A stretch of 64,000 nt of DNA from JALOLG01 sp963776935 (GTDB lineage Bacteria; Actinomycetota; Acidimicrobiia; Acidimicrobiales; Ilumatobacteraceae). Shown in pieces: positions 17,618 to 28,085 of the stretch. Numbering within the stretch: position 1 is the stretch's first letter; each line of letters starts with the position of its first letter. A program made the translations under genes and the position numbers. The notes beneath the pieces were generated by a model. It had not been told where the DNA came from, did no database searches, and worked only from the letters and a program-made list of their open reading frames with translations. The DNA is taken from contig CAVZOP010000005.1 in NCBI GenBank assembly GCA_963776935.1, forward strand, positions 68,804 to 132,803. Reading direction: 5' to 3'.

Positions 17618-19435
17618 TCAGTCGAGGTCGGCGTACATCGCCTCGATCTCGGCCGCGTAGCGGACGTTGACGCCGCGTCGCTTCAGCTTCGACGTCGGCG
17701 TCAGCACGTCGCTGTCGGGGAGCCATTCCTCGCCGAGCAGCACGAAGCGCTTGATCTGCTCGACCTGGGCGAACTGCAGGTTCATCTCGTCGACGCCGGC
17801 CTGCACCTCGGCGATCACGTCCGGGTCGGCCGCCAGCTCTCCGGGCGTCGCGCCCGGCTTGCCGTGGGCCGCCGCCCACACCGCGCACGACTCCGGATCG
17901 AGCACGAGCAGCGCCGACACGAACTTGCGGTTGTCGCCGATCGCCGCCGCCTGACCGATGAGCGGGATCATCTTGAGTGATGCCTCGAGGTTGGCGGGGC
18001 TGATGTTCTTGCCGCCCGACGTGATGATCAACTCCTTCTTGCGGTCGACGATGCGGAGGTAGCCCTCGTCGTCGATCTCGCCGATGTCGCCGGTGTGCAA
18101 CCACCCGTCGATCAACGTGTCGGCCGTCTTCTCGGGTTGCTCGTAGTAGCCCTGGAACACGTTGCCGCCCCGGCAGATGACCTCTCCGTCGTCAGCCGTC
18201 GTCACCTCACACCCTGGGATCGCCTGTCCGACCGAGCCCGGCTTGTTGCGTTCCGGCGACCACGTCATCGGCCCGCTCGACTCGCTCATGCCGTAGATCT
18301 CAGACAACGGCACGCCGATCGCCTCGAACCACTCGAGGATCGTCGCCGGGATCGGGGCCGCACCCGTGATGGCCGTGACCACTTCGTCGAGGCCGACCAG
18401 CGCCCGCACCTGGCTGAACGCCACAGCGTCGAGGAAGGCCCACGTGTCGAGCTGCTCCTGGGTGGCGGTGCCGGCGCGCACGGCGCGCTTGATCTCGACC
18501 GCCGCGGCAACGCCGTCGTCGAACTGCTGCTTGCGTTCCGGATCGGCCGCGAGGGCGGCGTTGACGCCGCTGTAGATCTTCTCGTAGACGCGCGGCACGC
18601 CGAAGACGATCTGCGGGCGCACCTCTTTCAAGTAGGTCGTGAGCTGACCGGCATCCGGGCAGCAGTACACGCTGAATCCGACGATGAGCGGCTGGTAGTG
18701 GCTCGTCATCCGCTCGGCGATGTGCGCCATCGGCAGATACGACACGACCCGCATCCCGGCGTAGTCGTCGAAGGGGAGGCACTCGCGGAGCTGCTCGACC
18801 GTGTAGACGACGTTGTACTGGCTGATCATCACGCCCTTCGGCGGTCCCGTGGTGCCGCTCGTGTAGATCAGCGTGGCGACGTCGGCCGGTTCGGTCGCGG
18901 CGGCGAGCGCGGCGAGGTCGGCGGTGCCCCGCGACTCGAGCTCGGATGCGGGCGCGGCGCCGTCCGGAAGGTCGCCGTCCGCGTCGATGACGTAGACCCG
19001 GCGCAGCCGCGGCAACTCGCCGCGAACCTCCAGAATTCGGGCGAGAAAGCGAGCGTCCTCGACGATCGCCACCTCGGCACCGGCGTGGCCGGCGAGGTAC
19101 TGGACCTCCTCGGGCGACGACGAGTTGTAGATGCTCACCGGCGTTGCCCGCAGGAACTGCGCGGCCAGGTCGTACATGTGGAACTCGGGCCGGTTGCGCA
19201 TCATGAGGAGGACACGGTCGCCGGTCGTCACACCGTCGGCTTGGAGCCCGGCCGCGATCCGGGACACGGCCGCTTCGACGTCGCCGACGCTGCACGCGTT
19301 CCAGCCGCCCCCATCGGCCATCGAGTGCAACAACGGCACGGACGGATCAGCCGCCACCAGGTCGAGAAACTGGCGGGGCACGGTGCTGCCGACGACGCGC
19401 GCGTCGATCTCGGCGATGGATGAACGGGCGGTCAT
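17618..19435 (-). CDS. AMP-forming long-chain acyl-CoA synthetase
   Basis: The protein has 605 residues. The adenylate-forming core is clear: ATLIYTSGTTGPPKGVMISQ (P-loop), YGMSESSGPMTW (A5-like), GWLHTGDIGEIDDEGYLRIV and DRKKELIITSGGKNISP (hinge). The C-terminus ends in TSKLKRRGVNVRY. These match FadD15-like long-chain fatty acyl-CoA ligases: fatty acid plus ATP plus CoA gives acyl-CoA, AMP and PPi. The ATG at 19435 is the first start in frame near the family N-terminus; the frame stays open further upstream over the thiolase leader. It is divergent from the thiolase, so both may serve fatty-acid degradation. Confidence 0.9.
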   Translation of the reverse strand: MTARSSIAEIDARVVGSTVPRQFLDLVAADPSVPLLHSMADGGGWNACSVGDVEAAVSRIAAGLQADGVTTGDRVLLMMRNRPEFHMYDLAAQFLRATPVSIYNSSSPEEVQYLAGHAGAEVAIVEDARFLARILEVRGELPRLRRVYVIDADGDLPDGAAPASELESRGTADLAALAAATEPADVATLIYTSGTTGPPKGVMISQYNVVYTVEQLRECLPFDDYAGMRVVSYLPMAHIAERMTSHYQPLIVGFSVYCCPDAGQLTTYLKEVRPQIVFGVPRVYEKIYSGVNAALAADPERKQQFDDGVAAAVEIKRAVRAGTATQEQLDTWAFLDAVAFSQVRALVGLDEVVTAITGAAPIPATILEWFEAIGVPLSEIYGMSESSGPMTWSPERNKPGSVGQAIPGCEVTTADDGEVICRGGNVFQGYYEQPEKTADTLIDGWLHTGDIGEIDDEGYLRIVDRKKELIITSGGKNISPANLEASLKMIPLIGQAAAIGDNRKFVSALLVLDPESCAVWAAAHGKPGATPGELAADPDVIAEVQAGVDEMNLQFAQVEQIKRFVLLGEEWLPDSDVLTPTSKLKRRGVNVRYAAEIEAMYADLD

Positions 19436-19591
19436 CCATCCATTGTTCCACCTTGCCGGGAACGACGTTCCATCTTGGTTCCACGCGTCGTGCGAAAGCT
19501 GGCCCTCCGGTTTGGGTTCGAGCCGAGCCGCAATGCAGACTCGATCCACCACACGCGGGTGCGTGCGGCCCGAGCCATCGAGGGAGTCGAC

Positions 19592-20761
19592 ATGACGAAC
19601 GCAGTGATCGTGGACGCGATCAGGACGCCGCTCGGCCGACGGAATGGGAAGTTGAAGGAGTGGCACCCCGTCGACCTCGCCGCCGAGACGCTGAACGCCC
19701 TCGTCGAGCGCACCGGTCTCGACCCGGCACTCGTCGACGACGTCGTGATGGGGTGTGTGATGCAGGTGGGCGAGCAGGCCGCCAACGTCGCTCGCAACGC
19801 GGTGCTCGCCGCCGGGTGGCCCGAGCACGTGCCCGGCACCACGGTCGACCGGCAATGCGGGTCGAGTCAGCAGGCGGCGCACTTCGCTGCCCAGGGCGTG
19901 ATCGCCGGGGCGTACGACGTCGTCGTGGCGGCCGGCGTCGAGGTGATGACGAGGGTGCCGATGGGCTCGTCGTTCGCCGACGGCAAGTTCGGGTTCCCGT
20001 TCGGGCCGGCGATCGGGCGGCGGTACGCGGAGCAGGGTGGGTTGGTGCCGCAGGGCATCTCCGCCGAACTGATCGCCGACAAGTGGGGAATCAGCCGCGA
20101 CGACATGGATGCGTTCGGCGCGCAGAGCCAGCAGCGTGCGGCACGGGCGACCACCGAGGGACGTTTCGAGCGCGAGATCCTCGCCGTGCGTGGCGCCGAC
20201 GGGAGCACCGTCACGGTCGACGAAGGGTTGAGGGAGACGACGGTCGAGTCACTCGCCAAGCTCAAGCCGTCGTTCCGGTCGGAGGAGGAGGGCGGCCGGG
20301 TCACGGCCGGCAACTCGTCGCAGATCACCGACGGCGCGTCCGCACTGCTGATCATGAGTGAAGAACGCGCCGCGGCGCTCGGGATGACGCCGCGTGCCCG
20401 CTTCGTCGAGTTCGCCCTTGCGGGTGCCGACCCGCGGCTGATGCTGACGGCGCCGATCCCCGCCACGCACAAGGTGCTCGAACGGGCCGGGATGACGATG
20501 GACGACATCGACCTGGTCGAGATCAACGAGGCGTTCGCGTCGGTCGTGCTGGCGTGGGAGAAGGAGTTCCACCCCGACATGGAGCGGGTCAACGTCAACG
20601 GCGGGGCGATCGCCATCGGGCATCCGCTCGGCTGCTCGGGCGCCCGGTTGATGACGACGTTGCTCAACGAGCTCGAGCGCTCGGGCGGCCGCTACGGCCT
20701 GCAGACGATGTGCGAGGGCGGCGGGATGGCGAACGCGACCATCCTCGAACGCCTGGGCTGA
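19592..20761 (+). CDS. Thiolase (acetyl-CoA C-acyltransferase)
   Basis: The protein has 389 residues. The nucleophilic Cys is in VDRQCGSSQQAAHFAA, the His of the catalytic pair in EINEAFASVVLAW and NGGAIAIGHPLGCSGARL, and the second Cys in MCEGGGMANATI. This is the complete thiolase set, removing acetyl-CoA from 3-oxoacyl-CoA or joining two acetyl-CoA. The ATG at 19592 follows AGGGAG by six bases. It faces away from the acyl-CoA synthetase. Confidence 0.92.
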   Translation: MTNAVIVDAIRTPLGRRNGKLKEWHPVDLAAETLNALVERTGLDPALVDDVVMGCVMQVGEQAANVARNAVLAAGWPEHVPGTTVDRQCGSSQQAAHFAAQGVIAGAYDVVVAAGVEVMTRVPMGSSFADGKFGFPFGPAIGRRYAEQGGLVPQGISAELIADKWGISRDDMDAFGAQSQQRAARATTEGRFEREILAVRGADGSTVTVDEGLRETTVESLAKLKPSFRSEEEGGRVTAGNSSQITDGASALLIMSEERAAALGMTPRARFVEFALAGADPRLMLTAPIPATHKVLERAGMTMDDIDLVEINEAFASVVLAWEKEFHPDMERVNVNGGAIAIGHPLGCSGARLMTTLLNELERSGGRYGLQTMCEGGGMANATILERLG

Positions 20762-20852
20762 AAACGACCGGCTGAAACGACTGGCTGAGCGTCCGCCGCG
20801 CCCGGAATTGACCCGGCCACGCACTGTGGATATCCGTCGCTAGGTTGGGGAC

Positions 20853-20978
20853 GTGGAGCTGTCGACAGTCCTGTGGACGCTCGCCGGGTTGTTGATAGGC
20901 GTGGTGCTCTGGAAGGTCGGGATCGGCATGTTGCCGCGCCCTCAGCCGGCCGCTGCCGCCGCCGCCACCCGCCGGTGA
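20853..20978 (+). CDS. 41-residue single-span membrane micro-protein
   Basis: From the GTG at 20853 the frame reads MELSTVLWTLAGLLIGVVLW, then KVGIGMLPRPQP and an Ala-rich end. One hydrophobic helix with a basic C-terminal tail would make a small inner-membrane protein. The TGA is followed after one base by the ATG of the next micro-gene, which supports a real two-gene unit. No family is recognised. Confidence 0.5.
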   Translation: MELSTVLWTLAGLLIGVVLWKVGIGMLPRPQPAAAAAATRR

Positions 20979-20979
20979 G

Positions 20980-21117
20980 ATGCGTCGCGTGAACGTGAGG
21001 TATCGGTGTGGTGTCTGCGGGGTGGAGCTGAGGTTGACGATGGCCCCGGACGAGGATCCACCACCTCCGAGGCACTGCCTCGAGGACATGGACGTCGTCG
21101 CCCCGCTCTACGAGTGA
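20980..21117 (+). CDS. 45-residue zinc-ribbon micro-protein
   Basis: The protein is MRRVNVRYRCGVCGVELRLT followed by an acidic, Pro-rich turn, RHCLEDMDVVAPLYE at the end. The CGVC knuckle plus a later HC pair makes a compact zinc site of the FmdB/ribbon kind. The start is one base after the stop of the preceding micro-gene. Tiny ribbon proteins like this recur in actinobacteria, but I know of no assigned function. Confidence 0.65.
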   Translation: MRRVNVRYRCGVCGVELRLTMAPDEDPPPPRHCLEDMDVVAPLYE

Positions 21118-21257
21118 GCGTCCGAGCGGCCCACGACGGCGGCCGCACCGCTCTCCACAACCTGTGGATAACTCTGTGTGAGAATGACAGAGATGTGATT
21201 CACGTCATGTGGAAAGGTGGCCCGGCGTCCACAGCCGGAACATCCGTCAGCGCCACG

Positions 21258-21298
21258 TCCAGGACACCCGGCATCGCTGTAGCCGGAAGGCCCGTCAT
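21258..21298. repeat. 41-bp direct repeat, right-hand copy at the IS30 remnant
   Basis: Differs from the copy at 21803-21843 at one base. It contains a short inverted repeat (CCGGC-N9-GCCGG). A degenerate partial copy (CCGGCGTCCACAGCCGGAAC) lies at 21222-21241 just before it. Confidence 0.9.
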
Positions 21299-21802
21299 GC
21301 CGGACGTTGCGAGATCATCACCATGTTGCGGATCTGACCCTGGCCGGTTCCGCCCTTCGTATCGCCTTGGCGAGGCGCATCGCCCGACCGCTTCGCAAGC
21401 ACGAATGCAGTTCCTTCCTGAGCGCTCCTCGGCTCTGGACGAACAACGACTGATAGATCGTCTCGTGGGACACCGCATCTCCGGGTCGTTCGGATACTGC
21501 TCAGCCAACCACCCTGAGATCTGCTCAGGGGACCGCAGGTCCTCGAGCTTGTGCTCCACGACGTTGCGCAGCCGCCGGCACTGAGCGAGCTTGGCTCGTT
21601 TGGGTCGCAGGGCCCGGCGTTGTGCTGCACGATCGGCCAGCAACGCCCGATACGAGACCGGCCGCCGTTGACGTTCACCTCTCGACAGATCGTCGACGGC
21701 GATCGACCCATCCCTCGAGCGATCAGCGAGCCGAGCAACAGCGGCCAGCCCCCGAGAGATCTCCTCCCGCTCCGCCAACGACAACCGAAGCTCACCGCCA
21801 GT
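21299..21802 (-). mobile_element. Decayed IS30-family transposase fragment
   Basis: Minus-strand pieces in at least three frames match the N-terminal third of IS30 transposases: LSLAEREEISRGLA, then SPSTICREV, VSYRALLADRAAQRRALRPK, SPEQISGWLAEQYPNDPEM, and in another frame VSHETIYQSLFVQSRGALRK, then MVMISQRPA. The DDE integrase core that should follow is missing, cut off at the 41-bp repeat. It cannot encode an active enzyme. It fills the gap between the zinc-ribbon gene and crgA; nothing else is seen there. Confidence 0.85.
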
Positions 21803-21843
21803 TCCAGGACACCCGGCATCGCTGTAGCCGGAACGCCCGTCAT
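21803..21843. repeat. 41-bp direct repeat, left-hand copy at the IS30 remnant
   Basis: Pairs with 21258-21298 and overlaps the last four bases of crgA including its stop codon. The IS-like sequence ends exactly at both copies. Confidence 0.9.
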
Positions 21844-22148
21844 CGCCACTTGGTGGCGGTGTAGAGCCCGCCGAGAATGCATCCGAGCCCGATCAGCGTC
21901 AGCCAGTTGTTGCCCGAGAACGCCAAGTTGCGGGCCATGATGATGACCGCTCCGAGGATCAGCAGGGCGAGCATCAGCACCGGCACCCACGGCTTGCTCA
22001 TGCGCATCTCGCGGGGGACGGGCGGCGTGTAGCGGGCGGACGAATGAACTCCCGACTTGCTCTCGTCGGGGTTCACCAACGGACGCTCACCTGGCCGCGT
22101 GGTCTTGGGGGTCGTCCGTCCACCGGTCTTGCGTTTCGGGGGTGCCAC
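21840..22148 (-). CDS. crgA: Septation inhibitor / cell-division protein CrgA
   Basis: The protein has 102 residues. A basic, Pro-rich N-terminus (APPKRKTGGRTTPKTTRPGE) leads to two membrane segments: WVPVLMLALLILGAVIIMA and WLTLIGLGCILGGLYTATKWR. This layout and the final TKWR match CrgA, which binds FtsZ, FtsQ and penicillin-binding proteins at the division site. Position next to trpG and pknB is the same as in mycobacteria. The start is a GTG at 22148. Its stop codon lies inside the 41-bp repeat, so the element arrived just behind the gene. Confidence 0.88.
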   Translation of the reverse strand: MAPPKRKTGGRTTPKTTRPGERPLVNPDESKSGVHSSARYTPPVPREMRMSKPWVPVLMLALLILGAVIIMARNLAFSGNNWLTLIGLGCILGGLYTATKWR

Positions 22149-22271
22149 GGCACTGAAGTCTAGGTCGTCGCCAACCGCGCGCCATCGGAGGTCGTCCGAG
22201 TCTGCCGAGCGACGGTCGACGGGCCGGCAACCCGTTCGACACCGGTGGCGCTCGGCGGGCAGTCTGTCGGA

Positions 22272-22850
22272 GTGCCGCGCATCCTGGTGATCGACAGCTA
22301 CGACAGCTTCGTCTACAACCTCGTGCAGTACCTCGGCGAGCTCGGGGCCGAGCCGGTGGTCCATCGCAATGACGCGATCACGGTCGCCGAGGCCGTCGAC
22401 CTCGGACCCGATGGAGTGTTGCTCTCGCCGGGCCCCGGCCGTCCGGAGGACGCCGGCATCCTCTGCGACGTGATCCCGGCCATGGCGGCCGCCGGCGTGC
22501 CCGTGCTCGGGGTGTGCCTCGGCCTTCAGGCGATCGGTCACGCGTACGGCGCGGCGATCGTCCGAGCGCCGGAGTTGATGCACGGCAAGACCTCGCCCAT
22601 CGAGCACTCCGGCGAAGGAGTGTTCGCCGGGTTGCCGTCGCCGCTGACGGCCACCCGCTACCACTCACTGGTCATCGACCCGGCGACGGTGCCCGACTGC
22701 CTCGAGGTCACGGCGCACACGTCGGACGGCACCGTCATGGGCCTGCGCCACCGTGAACATCTGGTCGAGGGTGTGCAGTTCCACCCCGAGAGCATCCTGA
22801 CCGCGTCCGGCCACGACCTGCTGCGCAACTTCCTCGCCCGCGCAGCCTGA
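22272..22850 (+). CDS. trpG: Class I glutamine amidotransferase (anthranilate / aminodeoxychorismate synthase component II)
   Basis: The protein has 192 residues. ILVIDSYDSFVYNLVQYL opens the domain; the oxyanion turn is LLSPGPGRPEDAG, the nucleophilic Cys is in VLGVCLGLQAIGHAYG, and the His and Glu are in EGVQFHPESILT. It supplies ammonia from glutamine to chorismate for tryptophan or folate. The gene is in the mycobacterial trpG position beside pknB, but pabA-type use is equally possible. Its stop touches a palindromic repeat, and pknB converges from the other side. Confidence 0.9.
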   Translation: MPRILVIDSYDSFVYNLVQYLGELGAEPVVHRNDAITVAEAVDLGPDGVLLSPGPGRPEDAGILCDVIPAMAAAGVPVLGVCLGLQAIGHAYGAAIVRAPELMHGKTSPIEHSGEGVFAGLPSPLTATRYHSLVIDPATVPDCLEVTAHTSDGTVMGLRHREHLVEGVQFHPESILTASGHDLLRNFLARAA

Positions 22851-22896
22851 TCTCGTGAAGTTTCGGCGCCCTCAGGACGCCGAAACTTCACGAGAT
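22850..22896. repeat. Dispersed palindromic repeat, copy 3
   Basis: Perfect 19-base arms (ATCTCGTGAAGTTTCGGCG and its complement) around a nine-base loop. It fills the gap between convergent trpG and pknB. Confidence 0.95.
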
Positions 22897-22900
22897 GGGA

Positions 22901-24981
<2,081 letters not shown>

Positions 24982-24985
<4 letters not shown>

Positions 24986-26667
24986 TGGTTATGCCTCCCC
25001 CACCTCATCCTGGTGGAGGATGTCGAGCGAGGAACGTTGTCCGAGGTTATCGACCTCGATCCAAGGTTGATGGTCACCGCGTCGGCCCTCATCAGCCCGC
25101 TCCGTCGGCAGGCAGCGGACGGTCGCAGTCCGGCGTCGAGCGGCATGCGGTCGGTCGGTTCGGTGGTCGGGGGCAGCAGCGCTGCGGCGTCGGCGGCGAA
25201 GACCGCATCGAGCATGGCCTTGGCGATCGGCCCCGCCACCCGCCCGCCGGTGCCGGCCGAGATCTCCTCGTCGGTGCCCTTCAACATCACGACGACGGCG
25301 TACTTCGGCGCGTCGGCGGGCGCGAACGCCGTGATCCACAGGTGTGAGGCCTCCGGTTCGCCGGCGGCGTTGAGCTGGGCGGTCCCGGTCTTGGCGGCGA
25401 CGGGGATGCCGCCCTCGAGTGCGATGCAGCAGCTCGCCGTGCCACGCAGGGCGACCCCGACCATGAGGTCGGTCATGATGGCCGCGGTCGCCGGCGTGAT
25501 CGGCGTCTTCCACGCCTCCGGCTGCGTGCGCTTGAGGACCCGACCCTGGTGGTCGAGCTCGGCGTCGACCACGTATGGCTTCATCATCACGCCACCGTTG
25601 GCGACCGCGGCTGCGGCCATCGCCATGTGGATCGGGACGAGCTGATCCTCGTTCTGGCCGAACCCACGGATGGCGAGGAGCGGCAGGTTCTCGGCGAGGT
25701 TCGACGTGTCGCCGATCGTGCTCGCCACCGGGCGGGGGAGGTCGATCGGGATCGGCTCACCGAATCCCCACCGCCCGGTTCCGGCGACGAATCGTTCCGG
25801 GCCGAGATCGACGGCGATGCGTGCGAACGGCGTGTTGCAGCTCCTCGCGAACACCGTGGCGAGGTCGCCACCGCAGGTCGATCCGCCGTAGTTCTCGACC
25901 GGGTCGGTCGTCTGCGGCGGGACGTACTGGTTCTCGTCGGGGAAGAAGCTCTCGAGGTTGACCACACCGTCGTCGAGGGCGACGCTCGTGGTGAACACCT
26001 TGAACACCGAGCCTGGCATGTAGCGCTGCTGGTAGGCGTTGGCGAGCAGTGGATCGCGGGGATCAGCCTGGAGCTCGGTGAGCGCGGCGAAGGCGGCGTC
26101 GTAGTCGGGGTTGGCGATCAGGTTGGGGTCGTAGCTGGGGTAGCTCCACATCGCCCTCACCGCGCCCGTGGCCGTCTCGAGCACGACGATCGATCCCTCC
26201 CGCGGTCCCAGCAGGAACTTGGCGGTCTGCTGGAGATCGTGACGCAGCGTCAGCTTGATCGAACCCGACGTGTCGGCATCCCCACCGAACAGTGCCGGGA
26301 TGGCGCGCAGCTGTTGCTCGGCGGTCGAGCCGGTGAGGATCTCGGTGCGTGTGCGCTCGACCTGGGTGGAGCCGAGGGCGAACGTGTGGTACCCGGTCAC
26401 GTTGGCGAACAGGTCGCCGGTGGGGTATCGCCGCGTGAACTTCACGTCGCTGTCGCCCTCGGCCGGCACCGATTGGGCGACGATCACGCCGTCGGCGGTG
26501 ACGATCGGGCCGCGCGGCTTGTCGAAGTCGCGGATGAGCTTGCGGGTGTTGTCGGGTTGCGACTCGAGTTGCTCCTCGCGATTGACCTGCCAGTAGTTGA
26601 GTGCCGCGAACAGCGCGACGTAGCAGGCGATGAGCGCCACCGCGAGCTGCCGGATCTTGCGGTTCAC
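24982..26667 (-). CDS. pbpA: Class B penicillin-binding protein (PbpA)
   Basis: The protein has 561 residues. A membrane anchor (LAVALIACYVALFAALNYW) is followed by the dimerisation domain and the transpeptidase. Motifs: SVFK in MPGSVFKVF (catalytic Ser), SCN in FARSCNTPFARIA and KTG in VAAKTGTAQLNAAG. It cross-links peptidoglycan together with RodA and is a PknB-pathway target in relatives. The GTG start overlaps the rodA stop. About 50 residues after the transpeptidase end are basic and low-complexity, so the true functional end may lie earlier. Confidence 0.95.
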
Positions 26668-28085
26668 GATGCGCCCATCTCGCTCGGCATCTCGATGGCG
26701 GGGCCGTAGCGCCGCTCGTGGCGCCGCAGCCGCCACGCCGCCCAACGTTCCCGTGGCGTCGGGTCGTCGGGTAGCTCACCGAGTCGGCGCGCACCGGCGT
26801 CGCTGAGGCGCAGCAGCAACGCCAGCAGGATGTAGTTCGACAGCAGCGACGAGCCGCCGTAGCTGACGAACGGCAGCGTGATCCCGGTGAGGGGTACGAC
26901 CTTGATGACGCCGCCCATGATGATGAACGCCTGGACGCCGACGATCGTGGTGAGACCGACGGCGAGCAACTTCTCGAACGTGCGGTCTGTTCGCAGCGCG
27001 ATGCGAAGGCCGGCACCGATGATCAGCAGGTACGACATCAGGATCGCGGTGGCGCCGATCAGTCCGAGCTCCTCGCCGATGGCGGCGAAGATGAAGTCGT
27101 TCTGCGCCTCGGGGACCTTGTCGGGGCTGCCGCGCCCGAGCCCGGTGCCGACCACGCCGCCGTCGGCGATGCCGTACAGCGCCTGGACGATCTGATACCC
27201 CTTGTCGAGCGACCGCGACCACGGGTCGATCCAGATGTCCACCCTGGTCTGTACGTGCGCGAACGTCCGCCACGCGGCGAACGCGGCGCCGCCGAACAAC
27301 ACCGCGCCGAGCACGAGGTACGACGCCCGTTCGGTGGCGACCCACATCATCACGACGAACAGGGTGAAGAACAGCAACGACGAGCCGAGGTCCTTCTGAC
27401 CGACCATGACGACGACCGAGAACGCCCAGGCGACGAGGATGGGCAGGATGTGGCGCGGTTCGGGCAGCCGGATCGGGCCGATCTTCCATGTGCCGGCGGC
27501 GATCAGCTCGCGCCGCTCGGCGAGGTACCCGGCGAAGAAGATCGCGAACGACAGCTTGGCGAACTCACCGGGCTGGAAGTTGATCGGTCCGAGGTTGACC
27601 CAGATCTTGGCGCCGCCGACCGCGTAACCGAGGCCGGGGACCATGGGCATGAGGAGGAGCACGGCGCCGCCGGCGAACAGCGTCCACTTGTAACGCGCCA
27701 GGTCCGTGGCCCGCTGCACGAACAGCAGCGTGGCGATGAAGGCGCCGATCGCGATCAGGCTCCACGTGGTCTGCAGGCTGGCGAGGCGTTGGTCGAGGCG
27801 GGTGATCATCACGTAGCCGACGCCGTGCAGGAGGGCGACAAGTGGCAGCAGCGTGCCGTCGGCGCCGCGGGCGAGGAGACGCACCGCGATGTGGGCGGCG
27901 CCGACGAGCCCGAGGATGATCGCGAGGAACGGCACGACCCGTGCGGGGATGACGGCGTTGGCGCCGAGCGAGGCGATCACGTAGGCGGCACACGTGATCA
28001 AGCCCGCCATCACCACCAGCGTGAGCTCGGTGGTGCGGCGGCTCCTGACGAGCCGGGAGGTGCCGGCGAATGAGGTCGCGGCCAT
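26664..28085 (-). CDS. rodA: SEDS-family peptidoglycan glycosyltransferase RodA/FtsW
   Basis: The protein has 473 residues with about a dozen membrane segments, such as LVVMAGLITCAAYVIASLG and ALVVTYG-like stretches. SEDS hallmarks include YVMITRLDQRLASLQ, LGPINFQPGEFAKLSF, VGQKDLGSSLLFFTLFVVM and, near the end, LTGITLPFVSYGGSSLLSNY. It polymerises lipid II, paired with the class B PBP encoded next. The ATG at 28085 overlaps the pstP stop (TGATG). Confidence 0.95.
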   Translation of the reverse strand: MAATSFAGTSRLVRSRRTTELTLVVMAGLITCAAYVIASLGANAVIPARVVPFLAIILGLVGAAHIAVRLLARGADGTLLPLVALLHGVGYVMITRLDQRLASLQTTWSLIAIGAFIATLLFVQRATDLARYKWTLFAGGAVLLLMPMVPGLGYAVGGAKIWVNLGPINFQPGEFAKLSFAIFFAGYLAERRELIAAGTWKIGPIRLPEPRHILPILVAWAFSVVVMVGQKDLGSSLLFFTLFVVMMWVATERASYLVLGAVLFGGAAFAAWRTFAHVQTRVDIWIDPWSRSLDKGYQIVQALYGIADGGVVGTGLGRGSPDKVPEAQNDFIFAAIGEELGLIGATAILMSYLLIIGAGLRIALRTDRTFEKLLAVGLTTIVGVQAFIIMGGVIKVVPLTGITLPFVSYGGSSLLSNYILLALLLRLSDAGARRLGELPDDPTPRERWAAWRLRRHERRYGPAIEMPSEMGAS

